Below, in pieces: positions 1 to 7,197 of a stretch of DNA of 64,000 nt. The notes under the pieces are model-generated. The model saw nothing but the letters and a program-made list of their open reading frames with translations, did no database searches and was not told the origin of the DNA. The translations under genes were made by a program, and so were the position numbers. The stretch's first letter is position 1. Each line of letters starts with the position of its first letter. The DNA is from Bacteroidota bacterium. Lineage in GTDB: Bacteria > Bacteroidota > Bacteroidia > Chitinophagales > Chitinophagaceae. The stretch lies in the NCBI GenBank assembly GCA_018267925.1, contig JAFDXO010000195.1:62001-126000 (forward strand). Reading direction: 5' to 3'.

Positions 1-139
1 TATAGGAATAAACCGCATCGCCATTTTCCGGGAAAACAGGGTTGGCTGTAAAAATGGCTATACTATTCGGTTTCATTTTTTTGATGAACCGTTGTCTATT
101 TTGTGTGTATAATTTCGAAGTGATTGGTAAGTACTTCAT
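1..139 (-). CDS. pepP: Xaa-Pro aminopeptidase, N-terminal fragment (cut by window edge)
   Basis: This is an open frame on the minus strand starting with ATG at 139 and running off the left edge after 46 codons. The visible N-terminus reads MKYLPITSKLYTQNRQRF, followed by a KKMKPNSIAIF segment. This closely resembles the start of Bacteroidota Xaa-Pro aminopeptidases, which typically begin with a YLPI segment, a run of R/K/N residues and a KPNSLAIF-type strand. The metal-binding creatinase-fold domain lies outside the window. It is divergent from the metallopeptidase gene at 459. A second in-frame ATG at 76 would remove the family-like beginning and is less likely. The assignment rests on only 46 residues. 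Confidence 0.75.
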   Translation of the reverse strand, partial: MKYLPITSKLYTQNRQRFIKKMKPNSIAIFTANPVFPENGDAVYSY

Positions 140-458
140 ACTATTTAATTGTAGCTGTTTAAAATCTATGCAAGCCAATAACAAATTCATGTTTGATTGA
201 CCGCATTCTGTTCACTTTCATTTTTTAGAAGTGTGAAGGTATGAAGTTAAAAGATGAGATAAAACATTGTCCTCTACACAATAGAATCAAGAGCCGGAAA
301 TAGCATCAAGTTAAAAAGTGAATCTGCTATAATGACAATCCATTGATCGTTTCGACAGAAAGCATCTACACTTTTTCTGCCATTCTTACATTGGTCATTA
401 CTTTGCTGGAAAGAATAAGTACGGATTATTCAATCTTTTTAAAAATCTTCTGTAGAAC
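140..458. other. Intergenic region between divergent genes
   Basis: About 320 bases separate the divergent starts of the aminopeptidase and the zinc metallopeptidase. The stretch is AT-rich. I see no convincing open frame, RNA gene or repeat in it. It probably holds both promoters and 5' leaders. Confidence 0.5.
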
Positions 459-1151
459 ATGGGTGGATATTTTTTGTTAGCGGGCATTTTATTTTTAATA
501 GGCATGGCTGTAAATAGTCGGCTTAAAAGTAAGTTTTCAGAATATAGTCAGATACCCCTTTCTAATGGCATGAGTGGTAAAGAGGTAGCTGAAAAAATGC
601 TGCATGAGAATGGTATTTATGATGTACAAGTCATTTCAGTTCCGGGCTTTTTATCAGATCATTATAATCCAAGCGACAAAACAGTAAACCTTAGTCCAGA
701 AGTTTTTGAAGGGCGCAGTATTTCGTCTGCTGCTGTTGCGGCTCATGAATGTGGACATGCGGTGCAACATGCTACCGCCTATCAAATGCTTATGCTACGA
801 AGTCGCTTAGTTCCGGTTGTGCAAATCAGTAGTAACTTATCACAATGGGTTATTCTTGCTGGTTTGGGTTGGATGGGGTTTGGTGGCGGTAGCCAAATGT
901 TGCTGCTTATTGGTATTACACTATTTGCTGCTTCTACTTTATTTTCTATTATTACATTGCCGGTAGAATATGATGCCAGTGCCCGTGCTTTACGATGGAT
1001 GGAAACCGCTCATATCACTACCATGCAAGAACACGATAAAGCAGCCGATGCCTTAAAATGGGCAGCCAGAACTTATGTAGTAGCGGCTGTTTCATCTATT
1101 GCAACATTGGTCTATTACATAATGATCTTCATGAATCGCCGAGATGATTAG
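459..1151 (+). CDS. Membrane-bound neutral zinc metallopeptidase (YugP-like)
   Basis: The 230-residue protein matches the YugP/Zn_peptidase_2 family of membrane zinc proteases. It has a hydrophobic N-terminal segment (about residues 3-18), then the zinc motif HECGH at residues 96-100 followed by AVQHA. Two long hydrophobic segments follow at about 130-165 and a final one near 207-225. The conserved PVEYDAS segment downstream of the second hydrophobic block is also typical and probably holds the third zinc ligand. Length is normal for the family. The physiological substrate is unknown. The start at 459 is the first ATG and leaves the first membrane segment intact. Confidence 0.88.
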   Translation: MGGYFLLAGILFLIGMAVNSRLKSKFSEYSQIPLSNGMSGKEVAEKMLHENGIYDVQVISVPGFLSDHYNPSDKTVNLSPEVFEGRSISSAAVAAHECGHAVQHATAYQMLMLRSRLVPVVQISSNLSQWVILAGLGWMGFGGGSQMLLLIGITLFAASTLFSIITLPVEYDASARALRWMETAHITTMQEHDKAADALKWAARTYVVAAVSSIATLVYYIMIFMNRRDD

Positions 1152-1165
1152 CATCGTCAAAAGCC

Positions 1166-1173
1166 TAACTTTG
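1166..1173 (+). promoter_or_regulatory. -7 promoter box (TAACTTTG)
   Basis: TAACTTTG matches the Bacteroidota -7 consensus TAnnTTTG and lies 23 bases before the ATG at 1197. It sits just after the stop of the metallopeptidase gene, so the downstream gene is probably transcribed on its own. No clear -33 TTG is visible. Confidence 0.55.
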
Positions 1174-1196
1174 CACTTTAATTTTTTTTGAACCTG

Positions 1197-2597
1197 ATGG
1201 ATATTCAACAGCTTTATACAAACTGCCTTAGTGAAGCCGCCTATTTTATTTCAAATGAGGGTGAAGCCGCAGTAATTGATCCGCTTCGTGATGTGGATGT
1301 GTATATTAAATTGGCAGCCGAAAAAGGAGTACAAATAAAGTACATTTTTGAAACTCATTTTCATGCAGACTTTGTGAGCGGTCATTTAGAACTTGCTCAA
1401 AAAACTGGTGCACCTATCGTTTATGGACCCACAACTAAAGCCTCATTTCCCATTCATGAAGCTAAAGACGGAGAGATTTTTCAAATTGGAAAATTACAGT
1501 TGAAAGCTATTCATACACCCGGGCATACATTAGAAAGCACAAGCTATTTATTGTTAAATGAATCTGGTGAACCACATTGTATTTTTACTGGCGATACACT
1601 TTTTGTTGGCGATGTTGGGCGACCTGATTTATTTTCCGGCAACCTTAGCAAAGAAGAACTGGCGAGTTATCTATTTGACTCATTGCAATCGAAAATTAAA
1701 ACGCTTCCTGACCACGTAATTGTATATCCGGCACATGGACCGGGCTCTGCATGTGGCAAAAATTTGGGAAAAGAAACCTTCAGCACTATAGGGGAACAAA
1801 AGCAAACCAATTATGCTTTGCAAGACCTTTCTAAAGATGAATTTATTACTGCCGTAACAACCGGACTAACTACACCACCGGCCTATTTCCCTATTAATGC
1901 TAAAATAAATAAAGAGGGTTATGATTCACTTGATAAAGTAATAGAAACCGCTAAACCCTTATCTGTTGCTGAATTCAAACAAAAGATAAATGATGGGGCC
2001 TGGATTCTCGACACAAGGACTTCGACAATTTTCACAGCTTCTTTTATTCCCGGTTCCATCAATATTGGGTTAGATGGCCGCTTCGCTGAATGGGCAGGCA
2101 GCTTGTTACCATTCAATCAACCCCTTATTTTAGTTACAGAAAAGGGGCAGGAAAAAGAAAGTATTATCCGTTTGGCTCGTGTAGGCATTGACAATGTGCA
2201 GGGCTATCTTAATGGCGGCTTTGAAACCTGGACTTCTGCTAACGAGCCTATTGATCTGATCATAGATGTTGAAGCAGATGAATTAGCAATGGACATACCT
2301 AACGATAAAAAATTAGAAGTAATAGATGTTCGAAAATGCAGTGAGTTTGATAATGGGCATATTCAAGGTGCTATAAATATTCCTTTAAGTACACTAACCG
2401 ACACCTTAACTGTTGCAAGCATTGAAGACGATAAAAACCTGTACATTCATTGTGCCGGTGGGTATCGTTCCGTTATTGCGGCCTCCTTGCTAAAGCGGCA
2501 TGGGTTTCACAATCTCAGGAATGTGTTAGGCGGATGGTCTCAAATTAAATCCGTAAAAAATATGCCAATCGTTTTGCCCACGCAAGAAAATGTTTGA
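1197..2597 (+). CDS. Persulfide dioxygenase-like metallo-beta-lactamase protein with two rhodanese domains
   Basis: The N-terminal part (about residues 1-230) is a metallo-beta-lactamase fold with THFHAD at 53-58, giving metal ligands H54, H56 and D58, H63 shortly after, and the GRPDL signature of ETHE1-type persulfide dioxygenases. Two rhodanese domains follow. The first (about 255-350) has no cysteine at the active loop, where VTEKG is found. The second (about 365-460) has the active-site cysteine C419 in CAGGYRS. The likely role is oxidation of glutathione or protein persulfide and sulfur transfer in the cytoplasm. A TTG three codons upstream is possible, but ATG 1197 is preferred. A terminator follows directly. 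Confidence 0.88.
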   Translation: MDIQQLYTNCLSEAAYFISNEGEAAVIDPLRDVDVYIKLAAEKGVQIKYIFETHFHADFVSGHLELAQKTGAPIVYGPTTKASFPIHEAKDGEIFQIGKLQLKAIHTPGHTLESTSYLLLNESGEPHCIFTGDTLFVGDVGRPDLFSGNLSKEELASYLFDSLQSKIKTLPDHVIVYPAHGPGSACGKNLGKETFSTIGEQKQTNYALQDLSKDEFITAVTTGLTTPPAYFPINAKINKEGYDSLDKVIETAKPLSVAEFKQKINDGAWILDTRTSTIFTASFIPGSINIGLDGRFAEWAGSLLPFNQPLILVTEKGQEKESIIRLARVGIDNVQGYLNGGFETWTSANEPIDLIIDVEADELAMDIPNDKKLEVIDVRKCSEFDNGHIQGAINIPLSTLTDTLTVASIEDDKNLYIHCAGGYRSVIAASLLKRHGFHNLRNVLGGWSQIKSVKNMPIVLPTQENV

Positions 2598-2621
2598 CAA
2601 CTTAAGATGCTTTAAAAAATT

Positions 2622-2654
2622 ACGCCCTACTACATAATTGAGTAGGGCGTTTTT
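2622..2654 (+). terminator. Intrinsic terminator after the persulfide dioxygenase gene
   Basis: A perfect 10-bp stem, ACGCCCTACT at 2622-2631 pairing with AGTAGGGCGT at 2641-2650, encloses a 9-base loop and is followed by four T. Confidence 0.85.
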
Positions 2655-2704
2655 ATGTTGGAGAGTGGAAAAAATTCCTTAGAAAGAAACAGTATTTCTT
2701 TCAA

Positions 2705-2893
2705 TTATGAGGCAACTGCTAAATAAGAGAGTGGCTGACGCAAAGTAATCAGCATATTCAGGATGTCTTTTTTCACCACCATGCTTCTGCTTGCACCAAA
2801 TCCGGCCATTAGAAAACTGGTTAAATCGGATAGATTAGTCATTCTACGAAGGGATTTTTGTCTGCTTAGGTATGTTTTATTTCTTCTTGTCAT
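2705..2893 (-). CDS. Small basic hypothetical protein
   Basis: This 62-codon frame runs alone inside a 500-base gap. The product is basic at the N-terminus (MTRRNKTYLSRQKSLRR), with a middle segment MAGFGASRSMVVKKDILNML. Codons look like those of neighbouring genes rather than random AT-rich sequence, and no other gene covers the position. I do not recognise a family and no domain can be assigned. It lies between a terminator on the plus strand and the upstream region of lutB. It could be a real small protein of the lineage or a chance frame. Confidence 0.4.
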   Translation of the reverse strand: MTRRNKTYLSRQKSLRRMTNLSDLTSFLMAGFGASRSMVVKKDILNMLITLRQPLSYLAVAS

Positions 2894-3119
2894 TTCGAAA
2901 TGCTTTTGAGTGATTAAAGTGTTATCATTCTATACAAAAGACCATGCCAAAATTTTATTGCTTCTCTTCTTTTTGTTTTATTTAACTATCTTATCACTTC
3001 GTAAGAACGCTTTCTTTAAGCAAGAATCTGTTTTGTAATTTTGGATGGATATTTTACGAACAAAGTGTACTGGTCGTTTTTGAAAAAACAATCTTTCAGC
3101 AAATCGGTAGAAAACATTT
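2894..3119. other. Upstream region of lutB
   Basis: This AT-rich non-coding stretch separates the small minus-strand frame from lutB. I see no RNA gene or terminator in it. It presumably carries the lutB promoter. Confidence 0.4.
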
Positions 3120-4505
3120 ATGACCAATCATCAGTCAATCTTTCTTGCAAAAAGTGCAGTCAAAGCACATGACTTAGAACATAAGCGAAAGCTTTCCTTT
3201 AATATTGAGAAATATAATCAAGCTGTTGAAAAGGGACTGCAGCAGTTTTCCGATCTTGAATTAGCTCGCCGTCGGGCTAAGAATGTAAAGTGGAAAGCTA
3301 TCGAGCATTTGGATCGTTATTTAGAAGAATTTGAAAGAAACTTTACAGCACGAGGGGGGAAAGTGATTTGGGCAGAATCAAAGGAAGATGCGCTGGATGC
3401 TGTTTTACAGATATGCAAAGCAAAGAAAACCAAACAGGTCGTGAAGAGCAAAAGCATGGTAACGGAAGAGCTTCATCTCAATGATTTTTTAGCATCACAC
3501 CAAATTGAATCTATAGAAACAGACCTTGGCGAATATATTCAACAATTAGATGGCGAACCACCTTATCATATTGTTACGCCCGCCATGCACAAAAGCAAAG
3601 AAGATGTTGCCAAATTATTTCATGAAAAATTAGGCGTTCCGCCCAATCTAACACCTTCACAACTAACGCAAGTTGCACGAAAAAATCTCCGTGAAAAATA
3701 TATTAGTGCCGAGGTAGGCATTACCGGTGGAAATTTTTTGATTGCGGATATTGGTGGCGTTGCTGTAAGTGAAAACGAAGGAAACGGTCGCTTGTCAACT
3801 GCTTTTCCCAAAACCCATATCGCCATTGTTGGAATTGAAAAAATGCTTCCTTCTATTCACGATCTTCATCTTTTTTGGCCCTTACTTGCCACCTATGGCA
3901 CCGGGCAAAAAGTAACCGTTTACAATACAATTTTTACGGGTGGGCGACAAGCCGGAGAGACTGATGGGCCGGAGGAAATGTATGTGATTCTTTTAGACAA
4001 CGGTAGAACTAATTTGATCAAAACACCAGAAATTAGAGAAAGCCTGTATTGCATTCGGTGTGGCAGTTGTCTAAATGCTTGTCCGGTGTATAAAAATATT
4101 GGTGGACATTCTTATGGCACTACTTATAGCGGACCAATAGGCTCCGTTATTTCACCTCACCTAAATGAAATGAGCGACTTCAAACACTTGAGTTATGCAT
4201 CGAGTCTATGCGGAAAATGCTCTGAAGTTTGTCCGGTAAAAATCAACATCCACGGAATGTTATTAGAAAACCGACATTTAGCTACAAAGGCAAATCTCAA
4301 TTCGTTTAGTGAAAACATAAGTTGGAAACTATGGAAAAGAGCTATGATGAATCGGTCTATGATGAACATTGTAGGCGGGAGTTTAAAAGCTGCTGTGGTA
4401 AATAAACTATTTCAAAAATCTTGGGGTGAGCATCGGGGAAAGTTAGCATTTGCTGAAAAATCGTTTAACCAACTTTGGAAGGAGAACAACAAAAAACGTC
4501 AATAA
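3120..4505 (+). CDS. lutB: LutB-type iron-sulfur lactate utilization protein
   Basis: The 461-residue protein has an N-terminal LUD domain (about residues 60-300) and a C-terminal ferredoxin-like part with two cysteine clusters: C311, C314, C317, C321 (CIRCGSCLNACP) and C364, C367, C371 (CGKCSEVCP). These bind 4Fe-4S clusters. LutB normally works with LutA and LutC to oxidise L-lactate to pyruvate. Neither partner is visible beside it: a deacetylase-like gene starts inside its last 31 bases, and the upstream gene is unrelated. Family assignment is firm. Its function without linked partners is inferred. Confidence 0.9.
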   Translation: MTNHQSIFLAKSAVKAHDLEHKRKLSFNIEKYNQAVEKGLQQFSDLELARRRAKNVKWKAIEHLDRYLEEFERNFTARGGKVIWAESKEDALDAVLQICKAKKTKQVVKSKSMVTEELHLNDFLASHQIESIETDLGEYIQQLDGEPPYHIVTPAMHKSKEDVAKLFHEKLGVPPNLTPSQLTQVARKNLREKYISAEVGITGGNFLIADIGGVAVSENEGNGRLSTAFPKTHIAIVGIEKMLPSIHDLHLFWPLLATYGTGQKVTVYNTIFTGGRQAGETDGPEEMYVILLDNGRTNLIKTPEIRESLYCIRCGSCLNACPVYKNIGGHSYGTTYSGPIGSVISPHLNEMSDFKHLSYASSLCGKCSEVCPVKINIHGMLLENRHLATKANLNSFSENISWKLWKRAMMNRSMMNIVGGSLKAAVVNKLFQKSWGEHRGKLAFAEKSFNQLWKENNKKRQ

Positions 4506-5803
4506 CTACGCTCATAGTCTATAGTAAGGCTCATTCACCTCGTTTGGTGTTTGTGCTGGATTGGCTACTGAAAGAAGTTTTTCAATTAGATTATCAAATT
4601 GTAGTTGATACTCTTGTTGTAAAGCCGGATATTCCTGCTATTTCTTATGGAAAAAATATACCCGGATGTATTACAATTCCAGACGAAGGGCTTTTGTGGC
4701 AACAGGGTGCAAGTTCTTTTTCCTTTAGTGAAGGTGAATGGCAACAGGTTCCTATCTTTTTTCTTAAACAATCCAATTATTCTCTTCCTTTCGATTTGTT
4801 TTCGGCTATTTTTTTCTTTCTCAGTCGTTATGAAGAATATCTCCCTTTTATACCGGATAAGCATGGACGTTTTCCCGCAGAAGAATCTGTATGCTTTAAA
4901 AAAAATATACTGGAACGACCGATTGTTGATGAATGGGTAAAATTATTCAGTACCATCCTTCAAACGAATGGTATTGGGATACATAAAAATCATTTTCGCT
5001 TTTATCCAAGCTATGATATAGACATTGCTTACTCTTTTCTACACAAAGGTTTCATGCGGTCTATGGGTGCTTGGGCTAAAGATTTATGGGTTGGCAATTT
5101 CTCTTCTGTCTTATCTCGTTTATCTGTACTTACACTCAATGCTAAAGATCCTTTTGATTGTTTTGATTGGTTAGATTTCGTTCACAAAAAACTTGGATTA
5201 CATCCTTTTGTTTTTGTACTTGCTGCCCTTCAAACAACCCAATTTGACAAAAACAATTTACCTAAGATTTCTGCCATGAAAAAACTTATTGTTCATTTTT
5301 CTGCATCCGGCATATTAGGTATTCATCCTTCCTATTTTTCTACTTCAGACGATATTTTTAAAAGCGAAAAATCAATTTTAGAAACCATTTCAAAAAGTAA
5401 GATTACCCAATCAAGGCAACATTATCTACGCATGGCATTACCACTAACTTATCGTAGATTACTTTCTCATGGCATTACCGATGATTGGACTATGGGTTAT
5501 GGAAGTCAATTAGGTTTTCGAGCCGGTACGGGACGATCTTTTCTTTGGTATGATTTGGAAAAAGAAGCGACTACTCAACTTAGGGTACATCCCTTTTGCT
5601 TTATGGACAGTACAGCACATTGGGAGCTGAAACTTAATGTTAGCGAAGCGTTTGAGCGATTAGAAAAAATGAAACAGTACTTAATAGACACCCAAAGTGA
5701 ATTTGTAACCGTTTTTCACAACTTTTCATTAGGAAGTGATCCTCAATGGAAAGGTTGGCCGGAAGCCTACCAAAAATTTTTAGAAGGTGTAATTACAGTT
5801 TAG
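4475..5803 (+). CDS. Polysaccharide deacetylase-like protein (DUF7033-type)
   Basis: The 442-residue protein resembles the Bacteroidota family with an N-terminal DUF7033-like part and a divergent polysaccharide-deacetylase fold. The central FYPSYDIDIAYSF segment matches the deacetylase metal-binding Asp motif, and GIHPSYFS supplies a later conserved His. A YGSQLGFRAGTGRSF segment is typical of the family. No ATG exists before about residue 190. The frame opens with TTG at 4475, inside lutB, and the conserved sequence begins around residue 12 (TLIVYS), so a non-ATG start is required. Overlap with lutB suggests translational coupling. Its last 11 bases overlap the convergent L,D-transpeptidase gene. 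The substrate is unknown. Confidence 0.75.
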   Translation: MEGEQQKTSITTLIVYSKAHSPRLVFVLDWLLKEVFQLDYQIVVDTLVVKPDIPAISYGKNIPGCITIPDEGLLWQQGASSFSFSEGEWQQVPIFFLKQSNYSLPFDLFSAIFFFLSRYEEYLPFIPDKHGRFPAEESVCFKKNILERPIVDEWVKLFSTILQTNGIGIHKNHFRFYPSYDIDIAYSFLHKGFMRSMGAWAKDLWVGNFSSVLSRLSVLTLNAKDPFDCFDWLDFVHKKLGLHPFVFVLAALQTTQFDKNNLPKISAMKKLIVHFSASGILGIHPSYFSTSDDIFKSEKSILETISKSKITQSRQHYLRMALPLTYRRLLSHGITDDWTMGYGSQLGFRAGTGRSFLWYDLEKEATTQLRVHPFCFMDSTAHWELKLNVSEAFERLEKMKQYLIDTQSEFVTVFHNFSLGSDPQWKGWPEAYQKFLEGVITV

Positions 5804-6542
5804 CCATTTGTGATTTTAATTCCCGAACAATAATAACTTTTGTGCCAATACCAACAATAGTATAAAGCTCTTCAATATCCTTATTTTTCAAAGCAACGCA
5901 ACCATCTGTCCATCCAACGCCCAATTCAATCATATCATCGCCTCCCGGCCAGATTCCATGAATACCTATATCTCCACCAATTTTGGCTGTTTTGGGTATT
6001 GTTCCGGCATCTTTTAGTTTATTAAACTTTGACTTAGAAGCATCATTTGGATAATTAAGGAGTAAAAATTTATTATAACGAGATCGTGGATTTAGGTTAG
6101 CAATTTGAAAATCACCTTCAGGCGTACAGCGGTCACCTTCCATACATTTATCTAACAAGGGAGAAGGACCAAAAGTTGCTTTATATACCCGAATCAAACG
6201 TCTTCGATAATATACCATTAAACACCGTTTTGATTTATCTACAACCAATCGAACAGAATCTTTGAGCAATGTATCTGCCCTAAATTTAAAATTTGTATTT
6301 CCAATCGGTAGAACTTTGGGTGTAATGGTTGTTTCAGTAATTCGCATCAACCCTTGATTGTATTGTACAACACGCACAATATTTCCTTTTCCATCCGGCT
6401 CTTCGCTAATAATTTTTAAATTGCGAATAGGTGGCATTTTCTTTTCTTCGGGTTGAGCAGAAACAGAAAGAACACAAAGAAAAAAATATCCTAAGAATAG
6501 GCTACGCAAAGTGAGTTTGTGAAAAAAAATTTTGTAAAACAT
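5793..6542 (-). CDS. Secreted L,D-transpeptidase (YkuD domain)
   Basis: The 249-residue protein starts with a signal peptide (a hydrophobic stretch ending LSVSAQ at about 24-30). The YkuD catalytic domain covers roughly residues 95-240. It includes DKSKRCLMVYYR at its beginning, the IGIHGIWPGG segment with the conserved HG, and WTDGCVAL with the catalytic cysteine. These enzymes form 3-3 cross-links in peptidoglycan or attach proteins to it in the periplasm. Its 3' end overlaps the convergent deacetylase-like gene by 11 bases. Whether it is a cross-linker or a carboxypeptidase cannot be told from sequence. Confidence 0.9.
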   Translation of the reverse strand: MFYKIFFHKLTLRSLFLGYFFLCVLSVSAQPEEKKMPPIRNLKIISEEPDGKGNIVRVVQYNQGLMRITETTITPKVLPIGNTNFKFRADTLLKDSVRLVVDKSKRCLMVYYRRRLIRVYKATFGPSPLLDKCMEGDRCTPEGDFQIANLNPRSRYNKFLLLNYPNDASKSKFNKLKDAGTIPKTAKIGGDIGIHGIWPGGDDMIELGVGWTDGCVALKNKDIEELYTIVGIGTKVIIVRELKSQMAKL

Positions 6543-6604
6543 AGTAGCCCCTTAGGAAACAAACGAAGCTAACATCTTTTTCACTAAACTACTATTAAAA
6601 TTTA

Positions 6605-7111
6605 TTACCGTCGTTTAAATATTGGAACTGTAGAACAGGGTTCGCCATACATTAATGACTTGACGAAAGGGCGAAGTTTAGCTGTTATTTCTACATAAGC
6701 TTCGTCAGGAATTGATATTTCGCCACAACCCTTTATGACCACTCTTTTATCCAGAAATTGTTGTGTTTCTATTTGGCGCAAATTTTCCAATAGCTTTTCT
6801 TTTTTCAATAAATCTGTAGTTCCTAAAAAGACTGATGTAGAAACCGGTTGCAGATAAGAAGCTACCAACATGTAAGCCCAGATAGGAATTATGGCATCAA
6901 CACTACAAAAAATAGCAACTTGTTTTTCAGAATATTGTTGCCAGTCAAAGTTTAATAGAGCTGCTCGAAAATCTTTTTCCCGAAGAATCATTTCTTTGAA
7001 TAAAAAAGGTTTTAAGTCAAAAGCACCAATCTTCTCGTCCTTAGGAATGTATTGAGAAAGATCAAGTGTAATAATTCCACTCTCTGCAACTTTATTTACA
7101 ATCATTTCCAT
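6605..7111 (-). CDS. DUF2480 family protein
   Basis: The 168-residue cytoplasmic protein matches the Bacteroidota-restricted DUF2480 family. Recognisable segments include LDLSQYIPKDEKIGAFDLKPFL near the N-terminus, WQQYSEKQVAIFCSVDAIIP in the middle and the VVIKGCGEISIPDEAYVEIT block near residues 125-145. The family is often found close to sulfur or iron-sulfur genes, but no reaction is known. It is followed in the same direction by the L,D-transpeptidase after 62 bases. The start ATG at 7111 lies just downstream of the ppiD terminator, so it probably has its own promoter. Confidence 0.85.
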   Translation of the reverse strand: MEMIVNKVAESGIITLDLSQYIPKDEKIGAFDLKPFLFKEMILREKDFRAALLNFDWQQYSEKQVAIFCSVDAIIPIWAYMLVASYLQPVSTSVFLGTTDLLKKEKLLENLRQIETQQFLDKRVVIKGCGEISIPDEAYVEITAKLRPFVKSLMYGEPCSTVPIFKRR

Positions 7112-7141
7112 AGAGCAAAGTTAAGGGCATAGCTTGTAGCC

Positions 7142-7175
7142 AAAAAAAAACAGCCTGATTGAATAGGCTGTTTTT
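7142..7175 (-). terminator. Intrinsic terminator of the PpiD-like gene
   Basis: AAACAGCCT at 7148-7156 pairs with AGGCTGTTT at 7165-7173. Read on the minus strand, the hairpin is followed by a run of T, 23 bases after the stop of the foldase gene. Confidence 0.85.
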
Positions 7176-7197
7176 ATCAATAGTAGCGTAAGAATTA

